Source: Mycteria americana (lineage: Eukaryota > Chordata > Aves > Ciconiiformes > Ciconiidae). From it: 64,000 nucleotides of DNA. Made by a program: the position numbers and the translations under genes. Shown here in pieces: positions 35,787-47,700 of this stretch. Under the pieces are notes generated by a model. That model saw only the letters and a program-made list of their open reading frames with translations. It had not been told where the DNA came from and did not search any database. The DNA lies in assembly GCF_035582795.1 (NCBI RefSeq), contig NC_134396.1, positions 30,981,683 through 31,045,682 on the forward strand, in the 5' to 3' direction. How positions within the stretch are numbered: position 1 is the stretch's first letter; each line of letters opens with the position of its first letter.

Positions 35787-38700
35787 TACTGGAAACAAGA
35801 AATGACAAGTAAAGTCAAGAGTTGTTTCTTTGTTTTCTTACAGAATTATAAACAGGTAACATCTTTCTTCCCCTAAACAGGCTGCAGCACAGTTTGGCAG
35901 TGGTTCTTTTCTTACTCTGCCCCCTAATCAAAAGCACTGGGTCTCTTCTTGTACTACAGCTAACCCCTATGGTTTTGCAGACATTGTAGTACACTTACGT
36001 TACATGAAATAGAACCACTTGCTGCTGCAAAATGCTGAACACTCCAGACATCAGAGAAGCAGTCCAAACTGAGAGCACTCAGCAGTTCACAACAGCTTTT
36101 ATTACCTTGCAGAATTGACTGGGGCCTTCGTTACTTAAAAGTGTTAGGGGAAAAACTGCAGTCTTTGTACGTTGTGTACAAAAGTACTGTTAGCTGCCAC
36201 ATGATACCCTTCCCCAGTTGAAAAATCATACCTATGCAAAAACTTTCAAGCACAACTAGTGTTCTAGTCAATGTCATAGCAATCATTCTATTTCACAAAG
36301 AAAATTACTTAATAATGTGAATGAATCAGAGTTTTCTACAGTATCTTCTACAGAACTAGCGGTTATGTAATAAGAAATAGTTGATCACCTCTTAGTATCT
36401 CTATGGAGTCAGAGATTAATTGAAGAGAAACTGTTCTTTGCTGAACACCTTATTACTACAACCCAAACTAAGGATAAACTCACAGCTGAACAAAATATTG
36501 CAGTAAACTGAATGCATCTTGGCTAATGTATCCAACATGGAGCAGGACACAAAACCAAAACGAAGACATCTGTAGTGACCTTACTCGAAAGCCTTATAAA
36601 AAATACAATGAAGGCATAAGTTCCCAATTATTAAACAGGTTTTTAAGGTCACCTTTAAATTGTACTTTTCAATACAAGCATTTAACTAACCTTTAAATAG
36701 TTCGACAACAATCTAATCTTGACTATGAACAACAACAAAAAATCTCTGAAGGCATTTTTAAAGCTTATCTTAGAAAAAGGTAACCAGTAAATTTAAATCA
36801 ATATTTTAGTTATGACTTCTAGCACTAGACCTTGAACCTTGAAGAAGGATATTTCAGTATTGTTCTGTGGCTACCTTTAAACCTGTTACTGTATTATGCA
36901 CCAGTGTTAGGATGTTCATAATCACTGATGGTAGTGAGCACAGTGCTAATTTCTCAGAGGTTGTTCTCTCTCTCTAGATAGACTTTCATTGCCAGACCAC
37001 AGCTATCTGCTGCCCTATTAGCACCTGAATGTGCTAAGGGAGTAAAGCAGTACGTACTTAGAGGATGCAGAACAACTTAATATGCAAAGTGAAATTGTTG
37101 GACAAGTGAGTAAAATTAAAGAAAGTGATATTTCAAAAAGAATATGACATAAGGCTAACATGGATTTTTTAAATTTTTTTTTAAGAATCAGTTTGGCAAA
37201 AAAAGTTGAAAAATGCTAGTACCAATAAACAAAATAATATTTTACAAAGCCGAGATAAATTAGTCAAAAATTTGCCTAGCACGATCTTATTTCTGGCTGA
37301 AAGCTCAGATCTGAATGACTGCAGGTCCATTTTGGACAGATGTAATGGTCACTCAATACAACTTCAGACCCTCCGGCCTTACCACTACTTTTCACTCTCT
37401 AAGGAGACTAGCAATATTGCTGATGGTAGCTTTATGCTATTCCACTAATTACATAATGCAATTACAACTAGCTTATTCTTGTTCCCTTTCCTCTGATCCT
37501 TCCAAAGCATTTCAGAGGGATCAGCAATGGAAAAAATATCAGCAAAATTTGCATAACAGAGTTGGAGAAAACAGATGAGACAAACTCGTAGCAACTGCTA
37601 ACTGCATGAGCCAGTCGCAGAAATGCTGTTCATGGTACTGATGCCATTTTAAGGGGGTGGGATTTTCAGATGCTCATGTTTGTGTCAGGTACAATCCATT
37701 TCTGTGCATATTATCCTGGAAAAACCTCCATCTATTTCAAGGCGCAGGACATGATCCTCTAAGCAACTCTGTAACCACCAGCTTCTGGGGTTACTTTGAT
37801 TGCTGATATAAGAAACATTTTGTGATTGACTGAGTTTGGCTGTAGCCATTGGGTCCAAAATGATAAATAATGGACAAATGACACCACGGGATGCATCCTG
37901 TAGTCACTATCTGAGATGTCTCACACTGACTATACAATAGATTTACAATGTTTGAGCCTGCTTGAGGCTTTTTGCATGGGTGCATTTTTGTGCTCCAGTT
38001 CTCTTTTCATGGTTTGTTTTTGAGCTGATTGATTTCCTCATATGGTGCATTAAAAGCCCCAGGCATGAGAATGTGTAGTTTAGTGACAATATGTGCTGGC
38101 ATTTTAGCAGTTGGCTTACTCAGGTAATGTATTATTTGTAATCTGAAATGGTACCTTTTTAATCTAACCAAGCACATAATTCCTGTGTCTGATTTTCATG
38201 CAAGGGTGACTCCAATGTTGCTGTTATGTTGCTTCCTACATGATGTTGTTTCTGCAAGGACACCTCTGCCAGATTACATTCAAGTGCTTGGTTGTTGTTT
38301 CACCTCACACCAGGTTTCAGTTTTATGACAGACTTAGGCCTCTTTCTCCTCTCCTTTTTAAGATCATGCATGGATAGATACAGGGATAAAACAGATAACA
38401 GAGGAAAGGAGCAGTTACCTCACTGCATAAAACAAGTAGGTTTGCCCCCTTCAGCCTTAATTAAACAGGATTCTACTTTGAGGAAAGAGTGCTTGATTGG
38501 TTCCAGGATGTGCACGTACATTTTAAGGATTATTCTGCTCTCAGGGGAAAGAAAGGATGTCTGTAAGTGAGGAGGCCTGAATTCCCTTCTCATAGTCCCA
38601 GAATTAATGTTCAATCTACCATGCTTTTTCATCAGTATCTTCAGAGGAAATGGTGAAGCAGAGAAACTGATGCCTCCAGAAAGAGAGCAACATGTCAAAA

Positions 38701-41700
38701 TTTGAGGTATGCAGCACAGTATGACTGTACACTTTTTAGCTTGTTTTTACATATATCCTGCCTGGGAACTGCTTTAATTTCAGCTGCACTTGTTATTAGT
38801 CCACAACACCACCCTGAAGAAAACTACAACGTGATTAGAATTGAATTGAGTGTTATGAAAGACTGAGAAGCACAATATTTCTGAATGAAAAACAACCACC
38901 TCATCAAGGAGTTAAGGTGGAAGTACAGTCCCCTAGCCAAAGCTGTATCTGAATAGGATGCTTCATTTGATCAGAGCCAGGGTGAATTCTCTTCTCTGAA
39001 AGAAGAGTTTATGCTAGAAGAGAGCTTAGGGTGCTAAACTGAAAATAGCTGAAGGGGTGAAAATATTTGTAAGTGAAAGTAACTGCAAAGATAAGGAGTT
39101 AGTAACCTGGCAGTTGGAAGGGTTTGAATATGAACTAGGAAATGCTCAAAGAGACAGGCTTTAATACAGAACTATGGGAGTGAGAACAGAAGAAAAGAGG
39201 AAGAGCACTGAAGAGTAAGAGGAGGCAGACAGTTTTGACAGTTTCTAAACAGGTATTTTATAGACCAATATTTGTAAATCTGCTTATCTATGCATCTACA
39301 GCAGCTTTGAAATACAAAATTAATCTCCAGCAATGTTTTAAGACTTCAAAATCCTATAATAAAATTGGCATTTGGACATAAACCACAACATAAGTAATTC
39401 TAAATGTAATACTATTATCTACGCAATTCATCTGACACAAATCATAGCTACACTAATCAGACTCTAAATACGCTGGGCTTGCTCATCACTGTAGTTATTC
39501 CATTCTTTTATTTTACTGAAGCCCTTATCAATCCTTTGCAACCATATCTTCAGTGGTAGTGACTTCTAATTTATATACAAATTTTGTGAGCCCTTCCTTC
39601 AACAACAGGAGGTAATGCTGTATTTCCACGTAAAAATTTCTGTACTACCTAAGAATCTTCCATTACAGTTAAATATACAGAAGTATTCTTCAAGCAAAAT
39701 AGTTCATTAATGAAATCCTACAGGCAGGGCATATATTTATTTAAATTCTATATTTACCACCAGATGAATTAAGATGTACAGCATCACAACAGCACAAACA
39801 TCGAAGTTCGTCACTGTGCTATTTACATGCGTGTTCTTGTTCCATTGTAAGTGTAAAGGAAATCAAGCCTGCTTCCAGTGAACCAATTAAAGTCATTCTT
39901 AAGCCTTAATACTCTGATTTTACTGATACTGTAGTTTGTCAAAATAATATGTCATTTCAGGAGTAGGCTGAGAAAACACAATGGAGTAGTTCATAATTGC
40001 ACATGTTGGTCTTTCAGGGACAGAAAGCTCAATCAAACAATTTGGGACTTTGCTGCAGAACAGAAGGAACAAGGTGAGTTTAAGTTATTCCTTACTTTCC
40101 AAGTGAAATTATCACTTTTAAGGTCCTCCATTTTAGGTACCAGTCCTTAGTAATGCTGGACTAAGGCCTTCAGGATCAGTTACACTTGCTGATGTCTCTC
40201 TTAAGAAACTTTTGCAGGATTGGGCTTATATTTCCTACTAATCAAATTCCATGGAACACAGTAGACTTTTGTGTTCAACAGTGTTCACTGACATTTAATG
40301 CTTTTCTGCTTCTGTACCAGCTGGCGGTGCCTGAACTGACACCAATAAATAGGGCTTCAGGAGAATTTTAAAAAGAGACTAAGTTTATTTGCAGAGGAAG
40401 AAGGAAACACTGTTTTACTCTGTTGGTTTGTGGATTTCTACATCTAAGTGCTAAATAGAAGAGTGTTACTTTCTCTGGTACTGGCTTATACAGGACACCC
40501 TCTGTTTATCTGAGATGGCATCTTTTGCTTTTAAGTATCTGATCTATCATTGTATTACATATTCATAAAAGCAAGAGGCCTTTAATGTTTTAATTCTCTG
40601 CAGAGAAAGATTTCAATTTTCCAACTGTTTTATGTCTACTTCTATCTTTCTGCAATCTTTAATTAAAAATTAAAATTATTTTTATAGAATATGCAGTATT
40701 TGTTTCCCACTGTATGGTACTAGAATATTTGGAAATAATTTAGATTGGCTTATACTTACTGTTCAGTGCAGATCATGGTTACTCATGTTTTATTCATAAA
40801 AGCTAGATTTCTTAAGTTATTATCTGGGTTAAAAAAATTAAGAGAAAACAAACCAATGGAATTTTAAAGTAAACTTGGATTTGAGGATGTTCCTAACAGT
40901 GCTGCTTAGAGTGGCAGGTGCACAAAATTCTAGTTTGCTGAACCTGGTCTTTGTTCAGAACTGAGGAACTCAGGGCCCAGACCAGCCCTTCACTCACAAA
41001 CTCAAGATGTCTCTGTACCTGTGTCCTGGAACAAAATTTTTGCTGTTACCAGGTAAATTCTCAGTTTTGACATCAGCTGCACAGTGTGTGTCTGCATGGT
41101 GTTCCCTTAGTGTAACAACCCAAAACCAATGCTCTTACCTGTAAGAGGAATTCCTCTTAATTTACTATAGGACAATATTTGTCCAACAAGTTTAGCATTT
41201 CAAAGCAGGAGGCAAAGATATCAAAGGATTAGTGGAGTGACTGAAATTATGCAAGTTAAGATATTTTTCATTATAATATCTAGCAGGTAAGACTACAGCA
41301 GCTTGCCTTGCAGTAGAAGCACAGACAAGGATTATTAACTATGGGATTAAAGGAAAATTTGGAAATGCCATTTCAAGCTACATTTTCTCCTCACACTTTT
41401 AAAAGGTCAAAATGTATCTTGTAACCTTTTCAACTGAGGCTTAAGTCAGCTAATGCAAACATCATTGATTTGCTTTATTTTTGAGACATACATTAGAAAT
41501 GACTGACCTGTTCCTAGTGTTATTGAAAACATGCATCTTTCCCTTCTAGCCTGCATTTAATCATCCTCCTATAAAAATAAAACTGCCTTCTGCCTCAGCA
41601 GCAGTGAATCAAACTGATAACACACAGCACTGATCCTTTAGTATCATACTTTCTCAGCCAGTGGCTAAGTGTTATTTCAGGGTCTACTGAAGGACATTGG

Positions 41701-44700
41701 GGGGCATTAGGAAGTAAAAGATTAGTGCACGAAACAGTATCTTATTCCTCTTTCTTCCACGAACACCTCAGCATACATACAGGGGTACATGTGATTAAGT
41801 TACAGTTCACTTCCACAGCAATCCCAAAATAGTTAAGGAGGCAGCAATACAGTGTGTGAGACAGGACCAAGAAGGCAGGGGTAAGTAATTTCTCAAGATG
41901 AGTTTGTGACTTAAGAAGTAACATGTGCTTAGCCACAGTATCCAACTTCCTTGAAGCTGTCAGCCATTGCATGCCTACACACTTCAGGTATGTGCCACTA
42001 CTTTGTCTTAATTATTGAATTTTGAGTTTGGATGTTTCAGGGTGCAGAGAAAGGGTGCTGCTAGGACAAAAAAGCATCTATGATTCTCTCCACTTAAGAC
42101 CTATTTATTCTTCCAGACCTTTTCTCAGGAGAATAAACACTGGGTGTTTGTATAACTTCCAGAGTTGGGTTTTATTTATTTTTCTGTTGATACTGATCAG
42201 TGTAATACACATATACTTACTGCAGTCTCCCAGACATAATAGTAAAGGATTGTTACAAGCCAAAAACTAACTAAAGAGATAACCATCACACCTGAAACTC
42301 ATAAGGACAGCTTTAGAGAAGGTACTACCTATGCCTGTCACTAGATTTTCAGAGCATTCCTCCATCCACCCTATAGACTTCAAACTTTAAAAAAAGCACT
42401 CACAGTGCTGAGCAGTGTTAGTGATAAACAAGATTGTTATATTATAAACCAAATTCAAAAGTTATCAACAAGAAGTAGTTTCTCTGTTAAGTGGGGCCAA
42501 GAGAACCACAGAACAGCCCAGGTTGTATTGGACCTCGAGAGATCATCTGGCCCAACCTTTCGTGGGAAAGGGAGCCTAGATGAGATTATCTAGCACCCTG
42601 TCCCATCGCATCTTGAAAACCTCCAGCGATGGGACTCTACCATGTCCCTGGGGAGGTTGTTCCACTGATTGATTGTTCTGACTGTAAAAATAGTTCTTTC
42701 TTATATCAAGATGAAACTTCTCGCAATGCAACTTGTACTCATTGCCCCTTGTGAAGAGACAGCCTCCATCCTCTTCGTAGTCACCCTTTAAGTACTGGAA
42801 AACTGTGATGAGGTCCATCCTGAAACTTTTCTTCTACAGGCTGAAAAGACCTAACTCTTCCAACCTTTCCTCATATGGCAGGTTCTCCAGCTCTTTGATC
42901 ATCTTTGTGGCCCTGCTTTGGACCCTCTCCAGTCTGTGCATGTCTTTTTTTGAATTGTAGAGCCCAGAACTGGACACAGTACTCTCCGTGCAGCCTGACA
43001 AGCACTGAGTGGAGTGGGATAATCATGACTCTATCTCTGCTAGTAACGCCCCTGAGGATGCAGCTCAGGATCCAGTTTACCTTGGTCGCTGCAGCGGCAC
43101 ACTGCTGACTCACGTTCAGCTCATTGTCCACCGGACTCCCAGGTCCCTCTCAGCACGGCTGCTCCCCAGCCACACAGGGAAGCCTGGGCTGGGCTCTTTG
43201 GTTGTGCTGTCCCAGAGGCAGGACTTTGCACTTGTCGTTATTGAACTTCACACAGTTCTTGCTAGCCCACTCTTCCAGCCTGTCCAGGTCTCTGAAAGAT
43301 GGCTCTCCCTTCTGATGCGTCCACCTCACCAGCTAGTTTAGTGTCATCAGCAAACTTGGTGGGGGTGCTTTCAGTCCCATCATCCAGATCATTTATGAAG
43401 ATGTTGAACAGTGTGGGGCCCAGTACTGATCCCTGGGGGACCTCACTTGTGACAGGCTGCCAGCCTGAGTAAAAACCATTGATCACCACCCTCTGAGTGC
43501 AGCCTGTGAGACGATTTCCTGCCTATCTCACCGACCACCCATCCAATCTATATCTTTACAGTTTGTCCAGGAGAAGGCTGTGGGAAACAGTGTTGAATGC
43601 TTTGCTGAAGTCCAGGTAAGCAACATCCACTGCTCTCTCCATGTCAAGAGAAGATGTTATTTTGTTGTAGAAGATGATCAGGTTAGCCTGGCATGATTTG
43701 CCTTTGGTAAATCTGTGCTGGATTTTCCCAATCACTTGCTATATTTGGTTTGTGATAGTTTCTAGGAGAGCTCATTCCACCACTTTCCCAGGGACTGAAG
43801 TAAGGCTAATGGGCCCGTAGTTTCTTGGGTCTCCTTTTGGGCCATTCTTGTAGATGGGTGTGACACTTACGTTCTTCCAGTCATCAGGGATGCCCCCTGA
43901 TCTCCAGATCTTTCAAAGATAATAGACAGTGGCCTTGCAACAATGTCAGCCACTTCTGTTAACAGCCTGGGGTGGATTCCCTCCGGGCCCGTTGATTTAT
44001 GTGGGTTAAGCCCTTGCGGAGGGCCGCTACTGGTAGGTCAATACATGAGTTGTTGTAGCTGCTTGATCCTGTGAGCTGGGGTCCAGCTACACCAGTAGAG
44101 ACAAAGGCAAAGAAGATATTGAGAACCTCTGCCTTGTCAGCATTATTAGTAACTCATTTCCCTGCCCTGTTTAGTAATGGGCCTATGTCTTCCCTATGCT
44201 TCTGCTTACTGCTCATGTATCTGAAGAACCCTTTCTTCTTCTTGACATCTGTGGCCAATTTCAGTTCTAGCAGAGCCTTAACCTTCCTGTCTGCATCTCT
44301 GCATGCCCTAGCAAGGTTCTTGTAGTTCTCAGTGGGTATTTGGCTGCCTTTCCATAGCTTGTATGCTTCTTTTTTGCTTTTAAGCACATCCAAAAGCTCA
44401 TTGTTAAGCTCGGGTGGTCTCTTATTCTGCCTTCTTCCTTTTCCTTTGTAGGCGATGGACTGTTCTTGTGCTTCCAGGAGGCTGTTCTTTAAAAACTCCC
44501 AGCACTCACAAGCTCCTCTGCCCTCCATGCATGCTTCCCATGGAATCCCTCAGATCTGGGCTCTGAGCATCTTCTAAAATCCAGGGCTTTTGTCCTACTA
44601 CTGGTCTTCAGTGTGCTTGACTTCCAGTCAAGTCTTCCCACCAAGTTTCAGAGATTCCTATCACATCATAACTCTCAGACTGGGCATGGAGCTCCAGTTC

Positions 44701-47700
44701 TTCCTCTTCGCGGCTATTGTGGTTTAGCCCCAGTCAGCAACCAAGCACCACACAGCTGCTTGCTCACTCTCCCCCACAGTGGGATGGGGGAGAGAATCGA
44801 AAGAGCAAAATTAAGAAAACTCATGGGTTGAGATAAGAACAGCTTAATAATTGGGGAAAAAAAAATTGTAATGAAAAGGAAAACAACAAGAGAGTGAGAG
44901 AGGAACAAAACCCAGGAAAAAAACAAGTGATACAACTGCTCACCACCCACCGACTGATGCCCAGCCAGTCCCCAGGCAGCGATTGCTAGCCCCCAGCCAA
45001 TTGCCCCCAGTTTCTCTACTGAGTGTGATGCCATATGGTATGGAATAGCCCTTTGGCCAGTTTGGATCAACTATCTTGGCTGTGCCCCCTCCCAGCTTCT
45101 TGTACACCTGGCAGAGCAAGGGAAGCTGAAAAGTCCTTGACTGGTGTCAGCACCGCTTAGCAACAACTAAAACATGAGTGTGTTATCAACATTATTCTCA
45201 TACTAAATCCAAAACACAGCACTATACCAGCTACTGGAAAGAATATTAACTCTATCCCAGCCGAAACCAGGACGACTGCCCAGACTACATGCGTTGGTAT
45301 GCATGCACTTGAGGTGGTTGGACTTAGGGTTCTTGCCTTTGTAAAGGGTTGGGGAGCATTCCTCACTACTCTAATAAGTGTTCTCACCCACCTTGTTGCT
45401 TATGAATATGTAGGTGTGTCAGCTCTGAATCCTACCCCCCAGGTTTGTTTAAAGCACAATTCACTAAGTCAGCCAATCTGCTAGCAAGGTTAGGCTACAT
45501 ATGATTACTCATTTGTCCCTTTCCCATAACATTTCAGGATTTGTGAGTCCTTCTTAACAGAGGATTCACACTAACATCATATCAGCAACAAGCCCAACTA
45601 ACACAAGTCATACAGGAACAGGTGGATTTAATGGGCTACTTGAGGTCACAGTTAACTAAGTCAATTCTACATCTATTTGGCTACTGGTACTGTCTTGTTT
45701 CAGTGGAGGCAGGATAGACAGCAACTCCCCTAAGTGTGCTGGACTATTAAATTAGTAGCTATTAAGTGGGTACTGTATATACTGAAGCATTGCTGGCTAA
45801 AGAAAAGAAAAAAAATCAGTGGTACAGCCTACAGAGAAACAGCATGGGGATCAGACACAAACATGTGACAAACATGTTTCACCTCGACATAAGACCAGAC
45901 ACAAACATGTTTCATGTCAACACAAGAAAGATTTTTTCAGGAAGAACAATCAATCACTGGAACAATCTCTGCAGGGGTGTGGTAGAGTCCCTATCGCTGG
46001 GGGTTTTCAAGATGCGATGGGACAGGGTGCTAGATAATCTCATCTAAGCTCCCTTTCCTACGAAAAGTTGGACCAGATGATCTCTCGAGGTCCCATCCAA
46101 CATGGGCTGTTCTATGATTCTATGATATTCTGGATGTCTTTAAGACAAAAATCAGGAAACTCTAGAGATAAGAAAAATAAAGAATGCAGTGAACTTTATC
46201 TAAGAAGGAAATAACCATGCCTGTGTGAAACATTTATTAGAAACCTCATGAACAGACTTTCCCTTTTGACCCTTCCTCACTAGTACAATTCTTGCCACAA
46301 AAGCCACAGACATTTATTTATGAAAATAGAGGGAAAAATATTACTAGGATAATACCAGAATTGTTTAATTTGTGCTTTAGGAAAACGAACCTTTGGAAAA
46401 AAAGCCAAGCTTAACATACCTCCCTCCTATATTTATACTGAGGTTTTCAAAACGGCCTAAAAGGGTTAGATGCACAAAACTTCACTCAATTGGAACTGGC
46501 GTTGGGTGCCTACTGTCTTTATGTCTGTGGAATGTGAGCAGTAGATACCAAGAGAATTTTTAAAACACAGGTGATACAAAGACAACCAAAGATGTAGACT
46601 GGGGCTTATCTTTCAGCAGTCAGATAAACTGCTCACTACGAACCAAGACAGAAAAGAAAAGATACATTTTTAATCATATTCCAGCCACCACAACTGGACA
46701 ACCCTTCAGAGCAGAAAGGGTGGCCGTTAAAGTACTTCATATTGAGCTCTACTCCACTGGCTTCAAAATCACTGATGCAAACACAGAACTTTCCTCTCTG
46801 AGAAAATTTAATTTCTAACATTGTGGGATATTCAACATGAAGAGGAAAGATTTTTTTTTTTTTCCTCCTCCTATGGAAAACAAATAATAGGAAAAAAATC
46901 CCTACCATTATAGAACAACTGAAGGGCATTTTGGCATAATTCATTATTAACACAGTAGTTAATATGCACACAGATTCTTGAAGGATTTGCTTTGGCAAGG
47001 TACTTAAGCATATGTCTCATGTAAGAAATACCTCAATGAACCTCTGGATCTTGAAGTTAAGCATGTATTTTAGTCACTTACTGAGCCTGAGAGAAAGGAA
47101 TTACAGGGGAAAAAGCCCATCAGAAACAGTTTGACAACTTACTAAGTAGACATCCAAAACTGAAGCATTATCATTTTCCATTTCCAGTGTGCTCTGTTCT
47201 GACGTCAAATAGATGGCACTGTCTTCTAAAGTGAATGTTGAACTCGAAGGCAACCCTTTACTGCAAAGAGAGGGGAGATGACAGTCAACCAAAAATACAA
47301 GTTACAGAGAACTCAGTCATAGCTGAAAATTTTAAAATACATTTCTCTCTTAAACATAAAAGCTTCAAACACTTGAAAAGAGGGTATGTGAATGGATAAA
47401 TATAGATGTGTTGACAATGGCTAGGCAATTGGCAGCTTATATTTGACTAACATACACAAACCAGTTTCTATTTTTGCATTAACTAAAATTTTATCAGGAA
47501 GTAATACTGTTCCTGAACTCTAATATTTATTTAAAAAATGAAACTGTGTCACAGTAAACGTGGGATAGTTTCATTAATTTCAAAAGAAGTTAGTTCCACA
47601 TTACACATGGTGTAAATTTTGGCAGCATTTCTTAATTCAAAATAGGGGAAAAAGATTCAGTAATTAGGCACAGTAACATCAGACTTTCTCATGCACATAC

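Larger units (their letters stand above)
35045..35788 (-). other. PIP5K1B: PIP5K1B terminal exon: stop codon at the junction plus 3' UTR
   Basis: The acceptor catttcttgtttccag ends at 35789 and is followed at once by TAA (35788-35786). Joined to the TTA that ends the previous exon, this gives the expected C-terminus DVYL-stop. The rest, about 740 nt, is 3' UTR down to an AATAAA at 35065-35070. The exact cleavage position is inferred. A coding-like frame in a different phase overlaps the first 125 nt (see findings). Confidence 0.8.
35789..47142 (-). other. PIP5K1B last intron, 11.4 kb, carrying transposable elements
   Basis: The intron has canonical GT-AG ends. It contains a minus-strand CR1, an abutting LTR and a plus-strand CR1 3' end (listed separately) between 42500 and 46126. 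The remainder is AT-rich with no recognised feature. Confidence 0.85.

Noticed and set aside
43262-44528. Open frames with reverse transcriptase and connector similarity that might be called a host gene
   Set aside because: They belong to a decayed CR1 retrotransposon, with frameshifts, stops and a partly missing endonuclease.
47101-47142. Continuation of the PIP5K1B frame past DVYL to a stop near 47101
   Set aside because: A perfect GTAAGT donor directly follows the last conserved codon, and the next exon supplies the stop at the position expected from the human protein.
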